A stretch of DNA of 64,000 nt, from NCBI RefSeq assembly GCF_014697195.1, contig NZ_JACJRJ010000015.1:1-64000 (forward strand), in the 5' to 3' direction. Positions 51,842 through 60,995 of the stretch are shown here, in pieces. Source of the stretch: Cylindrospermum sp. FACHB-282. GTDB lineage: Bacteria; Cyanobacteriota; Cyanobacteriia; Cyanobacteriales; Nostocaceae. Numbering within the stretch: the stretch's first letter is position 1; each line of letters starts with the position of its first letter. A program made the translations under genes and the position numbers. The notes beneath the pieces were generated by a model. That model saw only the letters and a program-made list of their open reading frames with translations, searched no databases and had not been told where the DNA came from.

Positions 51842-52978
51842 TTAAATTGTCACAGGTGAATCCACATAGAGTGTTGGTTCTTGCATCGTGAAATCTATGC
51901 CATAAAAAATCAGCTTTTTAGAGATACCTTCATTCGCCAATTCTAGTAAACGCTTCCGGAAGTCAATCGAATTTTCATTTGAACCCAGAATAAAGAAACT
52001 CACCCTAGCGCGAGTTCCCGGCTGATCTTCTTGAGGGTATAAGTTAATTTTTGTACTATCAGGATCAATCCCAAATAAAGAACCGGTACTTTCTTTAACA
52101 ACTTTTTCGAGCAATGCTTGTTCGGATTTGTCTAAGCTTCGAGGAAAATCAAGATAAAGCAAAACCATTACCTTTTTTCCCCTGGTAATATTTTCAACAT
52201 CCGCATTTGCCATCATTGAGTTTGGCACAATGACAAGGGTACTTTTAGCAGGAGTTCTCAACTTAGTCGAACGTAAACCAATAGCTTCGACACGGGCAAA
52301 TAATATACCTTGAGAACTTAAATTTATCCGAATATATTCTCCAGGAACAAAAGGACGATCTAGATACAAAACAATTGTTCCTAAAAGCTGTTCCAAGGTA
52401 TTTTGAGCCGCAAAAGCAACTGCTATTCCCCCAATACCTAAACCAGCAAGTAGCCCAATTAAATTAATATTCTGGCTCTGAGCAAATGCCAAAGCGGAAA
52501 TAAACCCAATAATGGTATTAGCAATAGTTTCAAAAACCAGCAGTAATTCATCAACTTCTAGACCAATTTTCCGAAGCAAATCAATTCCGTAGATTCGTAA
52601 CATTTGCCTAAATAAGCCTGATGCTAATGTAGCCAAACTGATAACTACTGCTAAGTTGATGAAAAATTTTAAAAATTGATAAAATCCTGCATATATTTGA
52701 ATAAAATTTAAACAGAAGCTAATCAGAAATAAAGTACCTGTAACTTGAAGAACTTTTTCTAGGGGGGTAATTAAGCTTTCATAAATCCTTGCTATTTGTT
52801 GGGGCGAAAATCTCCGAATGATTGTGCTTATAATCTGAGCAGTATATTTCCCAATTAGTAAAGACAGGATAATAAACAGAAAGAATAAGCCGAAGTTTAC
52901 TCCCAGTAAGATAAAAAACTTACGTGTTTCCTCATCCAAAAGAAGCCATTTTTTTATATTCGTTAGCAGAATTTCCAT
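51842..52978 (-). CDS. MscS-family mechanosensitive channel
   Basis: A 378-residue MscS-like protein. About four hydrophobic segments lead to the pore-lining helix (NLIGLLAGLGIGGIAVAFAAQNTLEQLLG), then the beta domain (GEYIRINLSSQGILFARVEAIGLRSTKLRT) and an alpha/beta C-terminal domain. It should be an inner-membrane channel that opens under membrane tension. It lies 5 bp downstream of a second MscS gene of similar length and build, so the two form an operon and probably arose by duplication; a mixed heptamer is possible. No link to the siderophore genes is evident. Confidence 0.9.
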   Translation of the reverse strand: MEILLTNIKKWLLLDEETRKFFILLGVNFGLFFLFIILSLLIGKYTAQIISTIIRRFSPQQIARIYESLITPLEKVLQVTGTLFLISFCLNFIQIYAGFYQFLKFFINLAVVISLATLASGLFRQMLRIYGIDLLRKIGLEVDELLLVFETIANTIIGFISALAFAQSQNINLIGLLAGLGIGGIAVAFAAQNTLEQLLGTIVLYLDRPFVPGEYIRINLSSQGILFARVEAIGLRSTKLRTPAKSTLVIVPNSMMANADVENITRGKKVMVLLYLDFPRSLDKSEQALLEKVVKESTGSLFGIDPDSTKINLYPQEDQPGTRARVSFFILGSNENSIDFRKRLLELANEGISKKLIFYGIDFTMQEPTLYVDSPVTI

Positions 52979-52983
52979 TGTCG

Positions 52984-54090
52984 TTAGATAGTAATGGGTG
53001 CATCAATATTGACTGGTTTCTCTTCGATATCAAAAGAAATGCCGTATTCTTTCAGTTGCAGAGTAATATTTTGTTTGGCCATATCTAATAACTGATGGCG
53101 CATATCCATTCCCATTTCACCATAACCAAGAATAAAAAAGTTAATTTGAGCTTGGGTAACATTAGAATTTTCATTTTGAAAAACATCTTTGAAGTTTACC
53201 ACGGTATTGCGAGAGTCGATTCCAAATAAATCTTTGGTACTTTCTAAAATTACTTGACGAATCAAAGCTTTTTCCTGTTCAGGAATGTTTTGATAGAAAT
53301 TTAAATAAATTAGGGAAACAACTTTTCTGGCTACTGTGAAGTTTTCAATGCTTGTTTGAGTCAGAGAACTATTAGGAATTATAGTTAATGTCCCTTTCCC
53401 AGAATTACGAATTTTAGTAGAACGTAAACCAATTGATTCAACTTTACCAAATGTGCCATCAGGTAAGCCGATATAGTCATCAACTACAAAAGGTTTATCA
53501 ATATAAATGACGATTCCGCCTAGTAATTGCTGTAAAGTTTCTTGAGCAGCAAAAGCAATGGCTAATCCCCCAATTCCTAAACTTGCTATTAAACCCAATA
53601 CATTGATTTGATGTATTTGAGCAAAAATTAGAATGATGGTAACACAAATGACTGTGTCTGCTAAAAAGTTAACTACTACTAACAACTCACCATTGATTTT
53701 TCCCTTGATTGCAGATTCTCGCAGGTAAGCATCAAAAAACTTGTCAAACAAGCGAGAGCCTAACCAGCCAACTGCAACAGTTAGTGATAAACCAAGAGCA
53801 ACTTCTAAATATTTGAGCCAATCTGGCTTAGGAATAATTAGGAGCGTCAAGTCAAGAAATATCAAACTAGTAACTATTCCTAACTTCTTTTCGTAAGGAG
53901 AAAAAACTTGCCCATAGATTTTTCTCCCTTGAGAAGATAAGAAGCGATGTGTGAGTAATTCATTCATTTTTTTGAATAAAAATACCAAAAAGAACAAAAA
54001 GGCCACAAACAAGACTGCTATCCCTGCCGAAAAACCGATAATTGCGAGGGTGGTTAGATTATCTTGAATTGCTTGAGAGAAGATGTCCAC
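52984..54090 (-). CDS. MscS-family mechanosensitive channel (paralog)
   Basis: About 368 residues from a GTG start at 54090 that is preceded at 11 bases by AAAGGAG. The ORF stays open to a TTG at 54309, but the extra 73 residues look unlike the family and the GTG start gives the same length as its neighbour. It has hydrophobic N-terminal segments, the Gly/Ala-rich pore helix (NVLGLIASLGIGGLAIAFAAQETLQQLLG), the beta domain (DDYIGLPDGTFGKVESIGLRSTKIRN) and a C-terminal domain. It is the upstream member of the two-gene channel operon. The two proteins end alike (VNIDAPITI and LYVDSPVTI). Confidence 0.88.
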   Translation of the reverse strand: MDIFSQAIQDNLTTLAIIGFSAGIAVLFVAFLFFLVFLFKKMNELLTHRFLSSQGRKIYGQVFSPYEKKLGIVTSLIFLDLTLLIIPKPDWLKYLEVALGLSLTVAVGWLGSRLFDKFFDAYLRESAIKGKINGELLVVVNFLADTVICVTIILIFAQIHQINVLGLIASLGIGGLAIAFAAQETLQQLLGGIVIYIDKPFVVDDYIGLPDGTFGKVESIGLRSTKIRNSGKGTLTIIPNSSLTQTSIENFTVARKVVSLIYLNFYQNIPEQEKALIRQVILESTKDLFGIDSRNTVVNFKDVFQNENSNVTQAQINFFILGYGEMGMDMRHQLLDMAKQNITLQLKEYGISFDIEEKPVNIDAPITI

Positions 54091-54431
54091 AATATAATCA
54101 ACTCCTTTAGGCTTAGATGGGATAGTCAAACGATTTTGTACCCAAACACAGCCAAACTTAGCTATGTGAGCAGTGAATCTATGGATAATGGGTATTGATT
54201 TTTTGTGCCAGACGTATCTTACCACGGTACGGTGCTGCAAGATACAAGCTAAAAAAAGTGAGGAAAGAATGTAAAAATCAGACAATTGAACTAGGGATTG
54301 GGGATTCAAACCCCAAGTTGCGTTGTAAAAAAAATCCCGCTTACATCAAGATGGTGTTGAGAAGATTCAGTTCGCTGGATACCATAAAATAGCGATCGCT
54401 AAAAGTGGTTTCTAATTGGCTAAAAACCCAC

Positions 54432-55061
54432 CTACCTGCCACAGCTACCCAAGGAAACCTTTGATACTGCGCTATTACAGGCATTACTAACATCTGCTAA
54501 CAGACTGGTGACTCGATGCACATATTCGGCTAACATTTGGTGTCCGGGTTGCAGATGGGTGCGGCTATGTTCTGCGATCGCCTGCATAATCCGAAAGGTA
54601 ATCGTCAATCTCACTCTCGCTAATGCTTCATCGTCTAAGAAGTTCAAAAAACGAGTTAATTGACTATTTGCTCCCTCTTTCTCGGCTTTGAGACTATCAA
54701 TAGATGACTCGATCTCATCTTCATCCGCATCACGATTATTTTGCAGATGATCTTTTACCGCACTGCACATATGCTCAAAGTAATCATCAGCCTCAATGCG
54801 TTCTAGGGCTGAAATTACTTTGGCTATAGGTTTACTTTCAGTATTAGCCTTAGTATCTGCTGGAAATTCTATGGGTACGAGGGTAGCCGTATTAGCTTGA
54901 TTATAAAAATTAGTACCTGCTGCTTTCGCTAGGTGCTTAAGCTGTTTAGCCGTTTCGTCTAAACTTAAGTATAGCCAAGGTGTCAAGTAAATTAACTTAC
55001 TGCTGGTACTTCTTAAAAGTGCTGTTTTTTGTAGTACGTACACAATGGCAAAATTGATCAT
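54432..55061 (-). CDS. Hypothetical protein, no recognised family
   Basis: A 209-residue ORF that I do not recognise. The N-terminal 35 residues are mildly hydrophobic (INFAIVYVLQ, LIYLTPWLYL). The middle is acidic (NNRDADEDEIESSIDSLKAEKEG) and the last 90 residues are predicted largely helical (LARVRLTITFRIMQAIAEHSRTHLQPGHQMLAEYVHRVTSLL). No catalytic motif or clear signal peptide is visible. It sits alone between the channel operon and the desaturase on the opposite strand. Length and composition suggest a real cytoplasmic protein, but the N-terminal part could be an over-extension. Confidence 0.55.
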   Translation of the reverse strand: MINFAIVYVLQKTALLRSTSSKLIYLTPWLYLSLDETAKQLKHLAKAAGTNFYNQANTATLVPIEFPADTKANTESKPIAKVISALERIEADDYFEHMCSAVKDHLQNNRDADEDEIESSIDSLKAEKEGANSQLTRFLNFLDDEALARVRLTITFRIMQAIAEHSRTHLQPGHQMLAEYVHRVTSLLADVSNACNSAVSKVSLGSCGR

Positions 55062-55302
55062 TCACATCTTAGACATAGGCGACGACAAACCACTTCCCTA
55101 CCTTAAGATAGGGGTTTACGACGTCCATCCTCTTTTAGACTGGAGGAGCATCCGGTTATGCCTCGATTATCTAGATATATTCAAAACTCAGTTAGGGGAT
55201 ATTTTGCAGGCTAGTACTCTGTCAAGCAAAGCGGTACTAGTCTCAAACAACATTTATTAAATTTGACATATTCCCGGCGCTTGGCCAATTCCATAGCGCT
55301 GG

Positions 55303-56214
55303 ATGCGATATTTTATGACACAACTCAAGCCAAGTGACTTTGTAGAACAGAACAACTTCAAAGCGTCCTTAGCTTTGTTCAGAGATTGGAGTGCGATTTT
55401 TTTGGTAGCTGCTTTCAGCATTTGGGCAAATAATATATTTGTTTATTTCCTCTCCATTTGGATTATTGGCTTATTTCAATTTGCTCTCGGAGAAGTACTA
55501 ACCCATGAGGCATCACATTACAACTTATTTAAAAAAAGAGAGTGGAACGAAAACTTAGAGCTTCTCTACGCTTTTCCTGTCATTAGCACAGTTGCCAATT
55601 ATCGTAAACATCATTTACCTCATCATAAATATTTAGGCAAAAAGCAAGATTATTCAATTGCGCTTTATGAACAAATAGGGGTATACAAACCCAATAATAA
55701 CCTATTCTTTATCTGGTTTATTCAGCCCTTAATTGGATTAGCTACCTTCTATCTTTTTCTTGGTTTACATACGGGAATATATTATGAGCTAAAGCTTTTG
55801 GACTATCGTCCGTTCCAGAATGGTTTTAAATTATCTATTTTTTGGCTGTTGATTATTCTCACTTTCTATCTTTCAGGCAATTTCCATCTACTAATTCTGT
55901 ATTGGTTTATTCCTCTACTATGGCCTTTTGCCTGTTTTATATATTGGTCAGAACTACGGGATCATTTTAATACTCAGTCAGGAACCAGGTCAAACATTAG
56001 TTTTCTGACTAACCTTTTAGTTCATAACCGTGGATATCATTATGTCCATCACCTTTACCCCACGATCCCCTGGTACAAGCTTCCAGAAGCTCAAAAAGCC
56101 TTGTGTCCAGATTTGCCAGATACTGCAAATGGTTTCTTCGACACATATAGGCAATTGGCGATAACACATAAACAATTCAAAATTCAAAATTCAAAATTCA
56201 AAATTCAAAATTGA
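55303..56214 (+). CDS. Membrane fatty acid desaturase family protein
   Basis: A 303-residue di-iron membrane protein. The three histidine clusters are HEASH near residue 69, HHLPHH near 103 and YHYVHHLYPTIPWYKLP near 244, spaced by hydrophobic segments as in the desaturase/hydroxylase superfamily. It would oxidise a lipid or carotenoid-like substrate in the membrane; which one cannot be read. The first ATG (55303) and one four codons later (55315) are both possible and neither has a strong ribosome site. The last 12-15 residues (KFKIQNSKFKIQN) are translated from the heptanucleotide repeat that starts in the gene's 3' end, so the natural C-terminus has probably been replaced or extended. Confidence 0.82.
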   Translation: MRYFMTQLKPSDFVEQNNFKASLALFRDWSAIFLVAAFSIWANNIFVYFLSIWIIGLFQFALGEVLTHEASHYNLFKKREWNENLELLYAFPVISTVANYRKHHLPHHKYLGKKQDYSIALYEQIGVYKPNNNLFFIWFIQPLIGLATFYLFLGLHTGIYYELKLLDYRPFQNGFKLSIFWLLIILTFYLSGNFHLLILYWFIPLLWPFACFIYWSELRDHFNTQSGTRSNISFLTNLLVHNRGYHYVHHLYPTIPWYKLPEAQKALCPDLPDTANGFFDTYRQLAITHKQFKIQNSKFKIQN

Positions 56215-56470
56215 AAACTGTTACATCACCCGACTGTAGTAAGAGTGAAGACATATCAAAATTCAAAATTCAAAATTCAAAATTGAAAACTGTTACATCA
56301 CCCGACTGTAGTAAGAGTGAAGACATATCAAAATTCAAAATTCAAAATTCAAAATTGAAAACTGTTACATCACCCGACTGTAGTAAGAGTGAAGACATAT
56401 CAAAATTCAAAATTCAAAATTCAAAATTGAAAACTGTTACATCACCCGACTGTAGCAAGAGTGAAGACAT
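56175..56470. repeat. Heptanucleotide (STRR) and 72-bp tandem repeats
   Basis: Runs of TTCAAAA heptamers alternate with a 43-base segment (GAAAACTGTTACATCACCCG...) to make a 72-bp unit present about 3.7 times; the unit boundaries at GAAAACTG fall at 56213, 56285, 56357 and 56429. The copies are nearly identical. Heptameric repeats of this kind are typical of heterocyst-forming cyanobacteria. The unit is 24 codons long, so one frame stays open, but that ORF has only a TTG start and looks non-coding. Confidence 0.9.
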
Positions 56471-56728
56471 ACGCTCTTAGCCATTGGTGTCAACTTAAGC
56501 TTAAATCGGCGGATAGAAACCGCAACTACACAGGCAAGAGGCAAAGCTGCTTCTCTTCGGGAAGGACACCTGCATGGGTTTCAAACATCTAGTTTTTCCT
56601 TAGTCCAGGTCGGTGGACTATCCCTACAGGACGCTACGCGAAGGTTTGTATAGCCGTGTATCCCTTACGGGAGCCGGAGGTATCTTTCTAATCGCCCTGG
56701 CTCTAAGTTGACCTCATGGCTAAGGGCG
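56471..56728. mobile_element. 258-bp element with imperfect 28-bp inverted ends
   Basis: The left end (CGCTCTTAGCCATTGGTGTC..., 56471-56498) and the right end (...TCATGGCTAAGGGCG, 56701-56728) are inverted copies with about five differences. The core is GC-richer than the surroundings and can form several hairpins (TTCTCTTCGGGAAG; TCCCTTACGGGAG). It has no convincing ORF. It may be a MITE, the remnant of an insertion sequence, or a structured RNA; I cannot decide between these. Confidence 0.5.
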
Positions 56729-57259
56729 TTGCTGTAGGGTATGGGTATTAGACCCTAACATTCTGATAAAATAATCACTGATCATTCTCTGTGATCTCAA
56801 GCAACTCGCCCGGAACAGCAGTGGGTTTCATGATACCGATAGCTAAATTGTCTTTCTGGTGACTTGCTTGACTTCCATCGCTGTGGTGTTGATACTGTTT
56901 AAACTCATACCAGTCAACCGTTGTGCAATGTCCCAGTTTGGTATTAGATATTTATCCCAGGGGTCTATTGACGCAGCCATTATTGGTAAGTTTTCTCCAG
57001 CAACTGTTCTATTGTGGGAGTTTCTGGGAACTATAAGGTGGCAACACCTGGCAATAGGAGTAAAAAACGCGAATAAAAACAATCCACGAGCCATTAGCTT
57101 TATGTGGCTATAGCTAATACTGATATTAATCTCTATAAAATCATAGTCCCAAACCAGAATAGTTAGCAATATTGCCTTAAATAGCCCAGTAAATTAACCT
57201 AAAAAGACTAATAAAATGAACAAAAAAAATAATTAAAAATTAATTTGGCAGGAATGAAG
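56729..57259. other. Gap before the histidine kinase, possible small gene
   Basis: This 530-bp AT-rich stretch is mostly featureless. On the minus strand an ORF of 84 codons (57094 to 56843) starts MARGLFLFAFFTPIARCC and then reads hydrophilic; it has a signal-like start but no clear ribosome site, and I would not call it a gene without homologs. The promoter of the kinase gene probably lies in the final AT-rich 100 bp. Confidence 0.4.
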
Positions 57260-58561
57260 ATGAATAATATACAAGAAGAAAATAGTTTAATTTTAGTAGT
57301 TGATGATACCGCTACTAACCTAGAAATTATCTCGTATTTGTTGATAGATGCAGGTTTTGAAGTGACTACGGCGATTGATGGAGAAAAAGCTCTCAAGCAG
57401 GTTCAATCTAGACAGCCGCATTTAATTTTGTTAGATATAATGATGCCAGGAATAGATGGCTTCGAGACCTGTAAAAGATTAAAGGAAAATCCGGAAACTA
57501 GTGATATTCCCATAATTTTCATGACTGCCATTATTGATACAGAAAGTAAAGTAAAAGGTCTAAATTTAGGCGCAGTTGATTACATCATTAAACCCTTTCA
57601 AAAGGATGAAGTATTAGCTCGGATTAAAACCCATCTGCAATTGCGAAATTTAACTAAAAGTTTAGAAACACGAGTATTAGAAAGAACTGCGGAACTTTCC
57701 CAGGCATTAAATGACCTTCAAGAATCTCAACTCCAGCTGATACAGAAGGAAAAAATGTCTGCTTTGGGCAATCTTGTAGCTGGAGTAGCACACGAAATCA
57801 ACAATCCCGTTGGGTTTATTGCTGGTAATTTACAACCTGCGACGAACTATATACAGGATTTATTTCGCATCATCGACCTCTATCAAAAGTACTATCCTGA
57901 GCCAGTTCCAGAAATTCACGAGGAAATCGCAGCCATTGATCTGGAATATATACGTACCGATTTGCCTAATTTGATAGCCTCCATGAAAGAGGGTGTTCAG
58001 CGTATTCGCAATATCAGCACTAGTCTGCGAACCTTTTCGAGAGCAGATAGCGATCGCAAAACTTCCTGCAATATTCATGATGGCATCAACAGCACCCTGA
58101 TGATTCTCAAACACCGCTTAAAGGCAACATCAGCCCGTCCGGATATTCAAGTATTCAGAAATTACAGCAATTTACCCCCAATAGAATGCTTCAGCGGACT
58201 ACTAAATCAGGTATTTATGAATTTGCTAGCTAATGCGATTGATGCTTTAGAAGAATCCAATTCTGGGCGGAGTTTCCATGATATTCAGGCAAATCCTCAT
58301 CAAATTAAAATTCAGACTGCTCTCACTGAAGATAAAAATCATGTCATGATTCGGATTCAAGATAATGGGGTGGGTATGTCAGATGAAACTCAGGAAAGAA
58401 TCTTTAACAATTTATTCACCACCAAGCCCATAGGTCAAGGCACAGGGTTAGGATTATCAATTGCCCGGCAAATCATTGTCGAAAAACACAGGGGAACTCT
58501 ACAGGTAAAATCAATTCTGGGAAAGGGTTCGGAGTTTCTGATTACTATTCCTACCCATTAG
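57260..58561 (+). CDS. Response regulator-histidine kinase hybrid
   Basis: About 433 residues. An N-terminal receiver domain has the acidic pair VDD, the phospho-acceptor Asp in LILLDIMMPG and the Lys in VDYIIKPF. A coiled-coil linker (LETRVLERTAELSQALNDLQ) follows, then a HisKA-type dimerisation domain with the phospho-His in GVAHEINNPVGF, and a HATPase domain (NLLANAIDAL, DNGVGMS, GTGLGLSIARQI). It lacks membrane segments and a sensor domain, so it probably acts as a cytoplasmic relay kinase whose own receiver is fed by another kinase. The ORF is open from a TTG at 57245, but the ATG at 57260 has AGGA six bases upstream and was chosen. The partner regulator is not nearby. Confidence 0.9.
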   Translation: MNNIQEENSLILVVDDTATNLEIISYLLIDAGFEVTTAIDGEKALKQVQSRQPHLILLDIMMPGIDGFETCKRLKENPETSDIPIIFMTAIIDTESKVKGLNLGAVDYIIKPFQKDEVLARIKTHLQLRNLTKSLETRVLERTAELSQALNDLQESQLQLIQKEKMSALGNLVAGVAHEINNPVGFIAGNLQPATNYIQDLFRIIDLYQKYYPEPVPEIHEEIAAIDLEYIRTDLPNLIASMKEGVQRIRNISTSLRTFSRADSDRKTSCNIHDGINSTLMILKHRLKATSARPDIQVFRNYSNLPPIECFSGLLNQVFMNLLANAIDALEESNSGRSFHDIQANPHQIKIQTALTEDKNHVMIRIQDNGVGMSDETQERIFNNLFTTKPIGQGTGLGLSIARQIIVEKHRGTLQVKSILGKGSEFLITIPTH

Positions 58562-58584
58562 AACACCAAGCATCAACTTCTTTA

Positions 58585-58695
58585 TTATTTTAACTTTTAA
58601 CTTTTAATTTTTAATTTTTAACTTTTAACTTTTAATGGGTAATTGGGCATGGGGCAGAGGAGAAGTACTTTCCCCATTACCCATTACCCATTACC
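58585..58695. repeat. Heptamer repeats and inverted repeat between convergent genes
   Basis: Repeats of TAACTTT / TAATTTT heptamers (about 58590-58637) are followed by ATGGGTAATTGGG and, inverted, CCCCATTACCCATTACCCAT. The latter can form a long hairpin that may serve as a terminator for the kinase and ndhB genes, which converge here. Confidence 0.65.
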
Positions 58696-58698
58696 AAC

Positions 58699-60261
58699 CT
58701 ACAAAGCTTCTGGTTGCTCAGTGGTAATTATGCTTGCCTGAGTGTTGACAATTATTGCTGCTTGCAACATGGGAGTATTAGCAACTGAATTGTTTGCTAA
58801 GGTAAACAGCGGATTTGACAAAATCCCTGCTATCGTAGTGGCGATTAAAGTCACTATCAACCCTACCTGCAAAGGTCTAAATCCTGGCAAATTCCAACGT
58901 ATTTCTGGATAATTTTTGACTACGTCGGACATTTCTTGAGGTTCTTTGACTACCATCATCTTAACTACGCGAATGTAGTAGTAGATGGAGACGACGCTGG
59001 TAACTAGTCCCAGCAAAACTAACCAGTAAAGACCGGCTTGCCAACCGGCCCAAAACAAGTAAATCTTCCCGAAAAACCCAGCTAGTGGGGGAATTCCACC
59101 CAAGGAAAGCAGGGAGATACTCAACGCCAATGTTAGGAGTGGATCTTTTTGATACAAACCAGAGTATTCGGCTATCTGGTCGGTTCCTGTCCGCAGGGAG
59201 AACAGAATGATGCAGGTAAAGCCGCACAGGTTCATGAACAGATAGACCAGCAGGTAAAATAGCATACTGGAATATCCAGCGTTAGTACCAGCAATCAAGC
59301 CAATCATCACAAACCCAGCTTGGGCAATGGATGAATAAGCTAGCATCCGTTTCATGCTGGTTTGTGCTAGGGCAACTACGTTACCCAACACCATACTCAG
59401 AACGGCGAGGGCCGTGAAGACAAATTTCCATTCCTCAGCGACGAGGGGGAAGGCTGTTGTCAGTAAGCGGATAGCTAGGGCAAACCCAGCTGCTTTGGAA
59501 CCGACAGATAAAAAGGCGATTACTGGGGTGGGAGCACCTTCGTAAACGTCTGGTGTCCACTGGTGGAAAGGTGCGGCGGAGATTTTGAAGCCAATACCGG
59601 CAATTACGAAAACCAGGGCAATTACCAAACCTAATGATTGACCAACTTTAGCTGTGGCAATACCGTTGGCGATCGCATTTAATTCCGTTTGTCCACCGGA
59701 TAGACCATATAGTAGCGATACACCGTATAAAAATACGGCTGTGCTGGAAGCTCCAATTAACAGGTATTTCAGCGCCGCTTCGTTAGAGCGTGGGTCACGC
59801 TTAGTATAACCTGTCAATAAATAAGAGGAAATACTCAGGGTTTCTAGTGAGATGAAAATCATCACCAACTCATTAGCCCCGGAGAGAAACATCCCTCCTA
59901 AGGTAGCAGTTAGCAAAATCGCGATGAATTCTGCTAAAGCGGTGCCACTCTGCTCAATGTAGCGAATTGACATCAGGATTGTGGTAACAGCAGACAAAGC
60001 AATGATCCCGCGAAAGACAATGCTGAGGTCGTCACCATTAAAGGCACCACTAAAAGAAATGGGATTGGTAGCATCCCATTGGAAATATAGGGCGACAATC
60101 GAAGCTAGTAAACCTGCGATCGCTAGATATCCAATCCAGCGTGCGGATGTGCGCCCCAAAATCAAATCAACAATCAAAACCCCTAAGAGGGTGATAATTA
60201 CAATCCCCTCTGGTAAAATCGTTCCAGCATTTAACTGGGATGCAAGATTAGCAAAATCCAT
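58699..60261 (-). CDS. ndhB: NAD(P)H-quinone oxidoreductase subunit 2 (NDH-1)
   Basis: A 520-residue, strongly hydrophobic protein with about fourteen membrane helices. Characteristic stretches are [63 protein letters not shown] and [16 protein letters not shown], which match NdhB/NuoN antiporter-like subunits. It is part of the thylakoid NDH-1 complex and serves respiration, cyclic electron flow and, with partner subunits, CO2 uptake. The length is normal and the ATG at 60261 fits the family N-terminus. It is a housekeeping gene, and it marks where the accessory region ends. Confidence 0.96.
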   Translation of the reverse strand: MDFANLASQLNAGTILPEGIVIITLLGVLIVDLILGRTSARWIGYLAIAGLLASIVALYFQWDATNPISFSGAFNGDDLSIVFRGIIALSAVTTILMSIRYIEQSGTALAEFIAILLTATLGGMFLSGANELVMIFISLETLSISSYLLTGYTKRDPRSNEAALKYLLIGASSTAVFLYGVSLLYGLSGGQTELNAIANGIATAKVGQSLGLVIALVFVIAGIGFKISAAPFHQWTPDVYEGAPTPVIAFLSVGSKAAGFALAIRLLTTAFPLVAEEWKFVFTALAVLSMVLGNVVALAQTSMKRMLAYSSIAQAGFVMIGLIAGTNAGYSSMLFYLLVYLFMNLCGFTCIILFSLRTGTDQIAEYSGLYQKDPLLTLALSISLLSLGGIPPLAGFFGKIYLFWAGWQAGLYWLVLLGLVTSVVSIYYYIRVVKMMVVKEPQEMSDVVKNYPEIRWNLPGFRPLQVGLIVTLIATTIAGILSNPLFTLANNSVANTPMLQAAIIVNTQASIITTEQPEAL

Positions 60262-60995
60262 GAGATGTATAGGTTTTGGCGATCAGAAGTTAAGGCTAAC
60301 TCTGTTTATTCTATCTATTGTTCTTCACCAAAATTGCATTCATCTATCAGTCTTAAAAATTAAGATGTGGAAAAGACTAATTTTCATCCAGCTTCTAGGG
60401 ACAACAAAGCCCTGAGGAATGGGGTGCTGATGTCCGGTATCTTCCGCTGCTGCCAAAGTTAAGTCAGGTATCTTTTGTCCTTCAATTTATGGCACAGGCA
60501 GTAGAATGACATCACCTTGACGAATTAGTTCCATAGTTTGGTCTCTACGGGATGGGTATAAACCCTACTTCGCTTTTACTCTCAAGTTTGATTTAATTTT
60601 GGCACAACCTCTATGGGTTCAGGTAAGAGAGGGAGTGGCAAATGGGGAAAGTGAGGTAATCTATAATTTATAAATTTGAATTTCTCCTATCCCCCAGTCC
60701 TCAACGACAGAAGGTATCACAGTATTACACTTCAGGGGTATTTTGAAAACTGTATTCGCCAATTATGCGCTAGATAAGTTAAAGATTGAAATAGCTGGCA
60801 TTCCACACCCGGCGTTTACTTCCCCAGACATCTGGGAAGAACTGCGCCTGGAGTTGAGCGGATTTTCGCCCTAACGGGCAGTTTGTGTGAGGATTAAATC
60901 ACCGCCCTCAGGGTGACGTTTTATCTTGACATTTCGCTGAAATTATCTCAATTTGACTGTTTAGCTTTGCAGCTATTCTTTTTTTTGAAATTTCC
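60262..60995. other. Gap between ndhB and topA
   Basis: This is a 734-bp divergent region carrying the promoters of both genes. I see no repeat family or RNA gene. One 43-codon ORF with a TTG start (60743-60874, plus) reads KTVFANYALDKLKIEIAGIP and ends SGFSP; it might be a gene fragment, but nothing confirms it. Confidence 0.5.

Noticed and set aside
55045-55260. 71-codon plus-strand ORF between the hypothetical gene and the desaturase
   Set aside because: It overlaps the start of the minus-strand gene and reads through a small hairpin (CCCTACCTTAAGATAGGG); no similarity recognised.
56175-56470. CRISPR-like array (regular 72-bp periodicity)
   Set aside because: Both the heptamer part and the 43-base part repeat almost unchanged, so there are no unique spacers, and no cas genes are near. 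It is a tandem repeat.
56211-56480. 89-codon ORF over the 72-bp repeats
   Set aside because: It stays open only because the unit is 24 codons long; the start is a TTG inside the repeat and the composition is that of the repeat.
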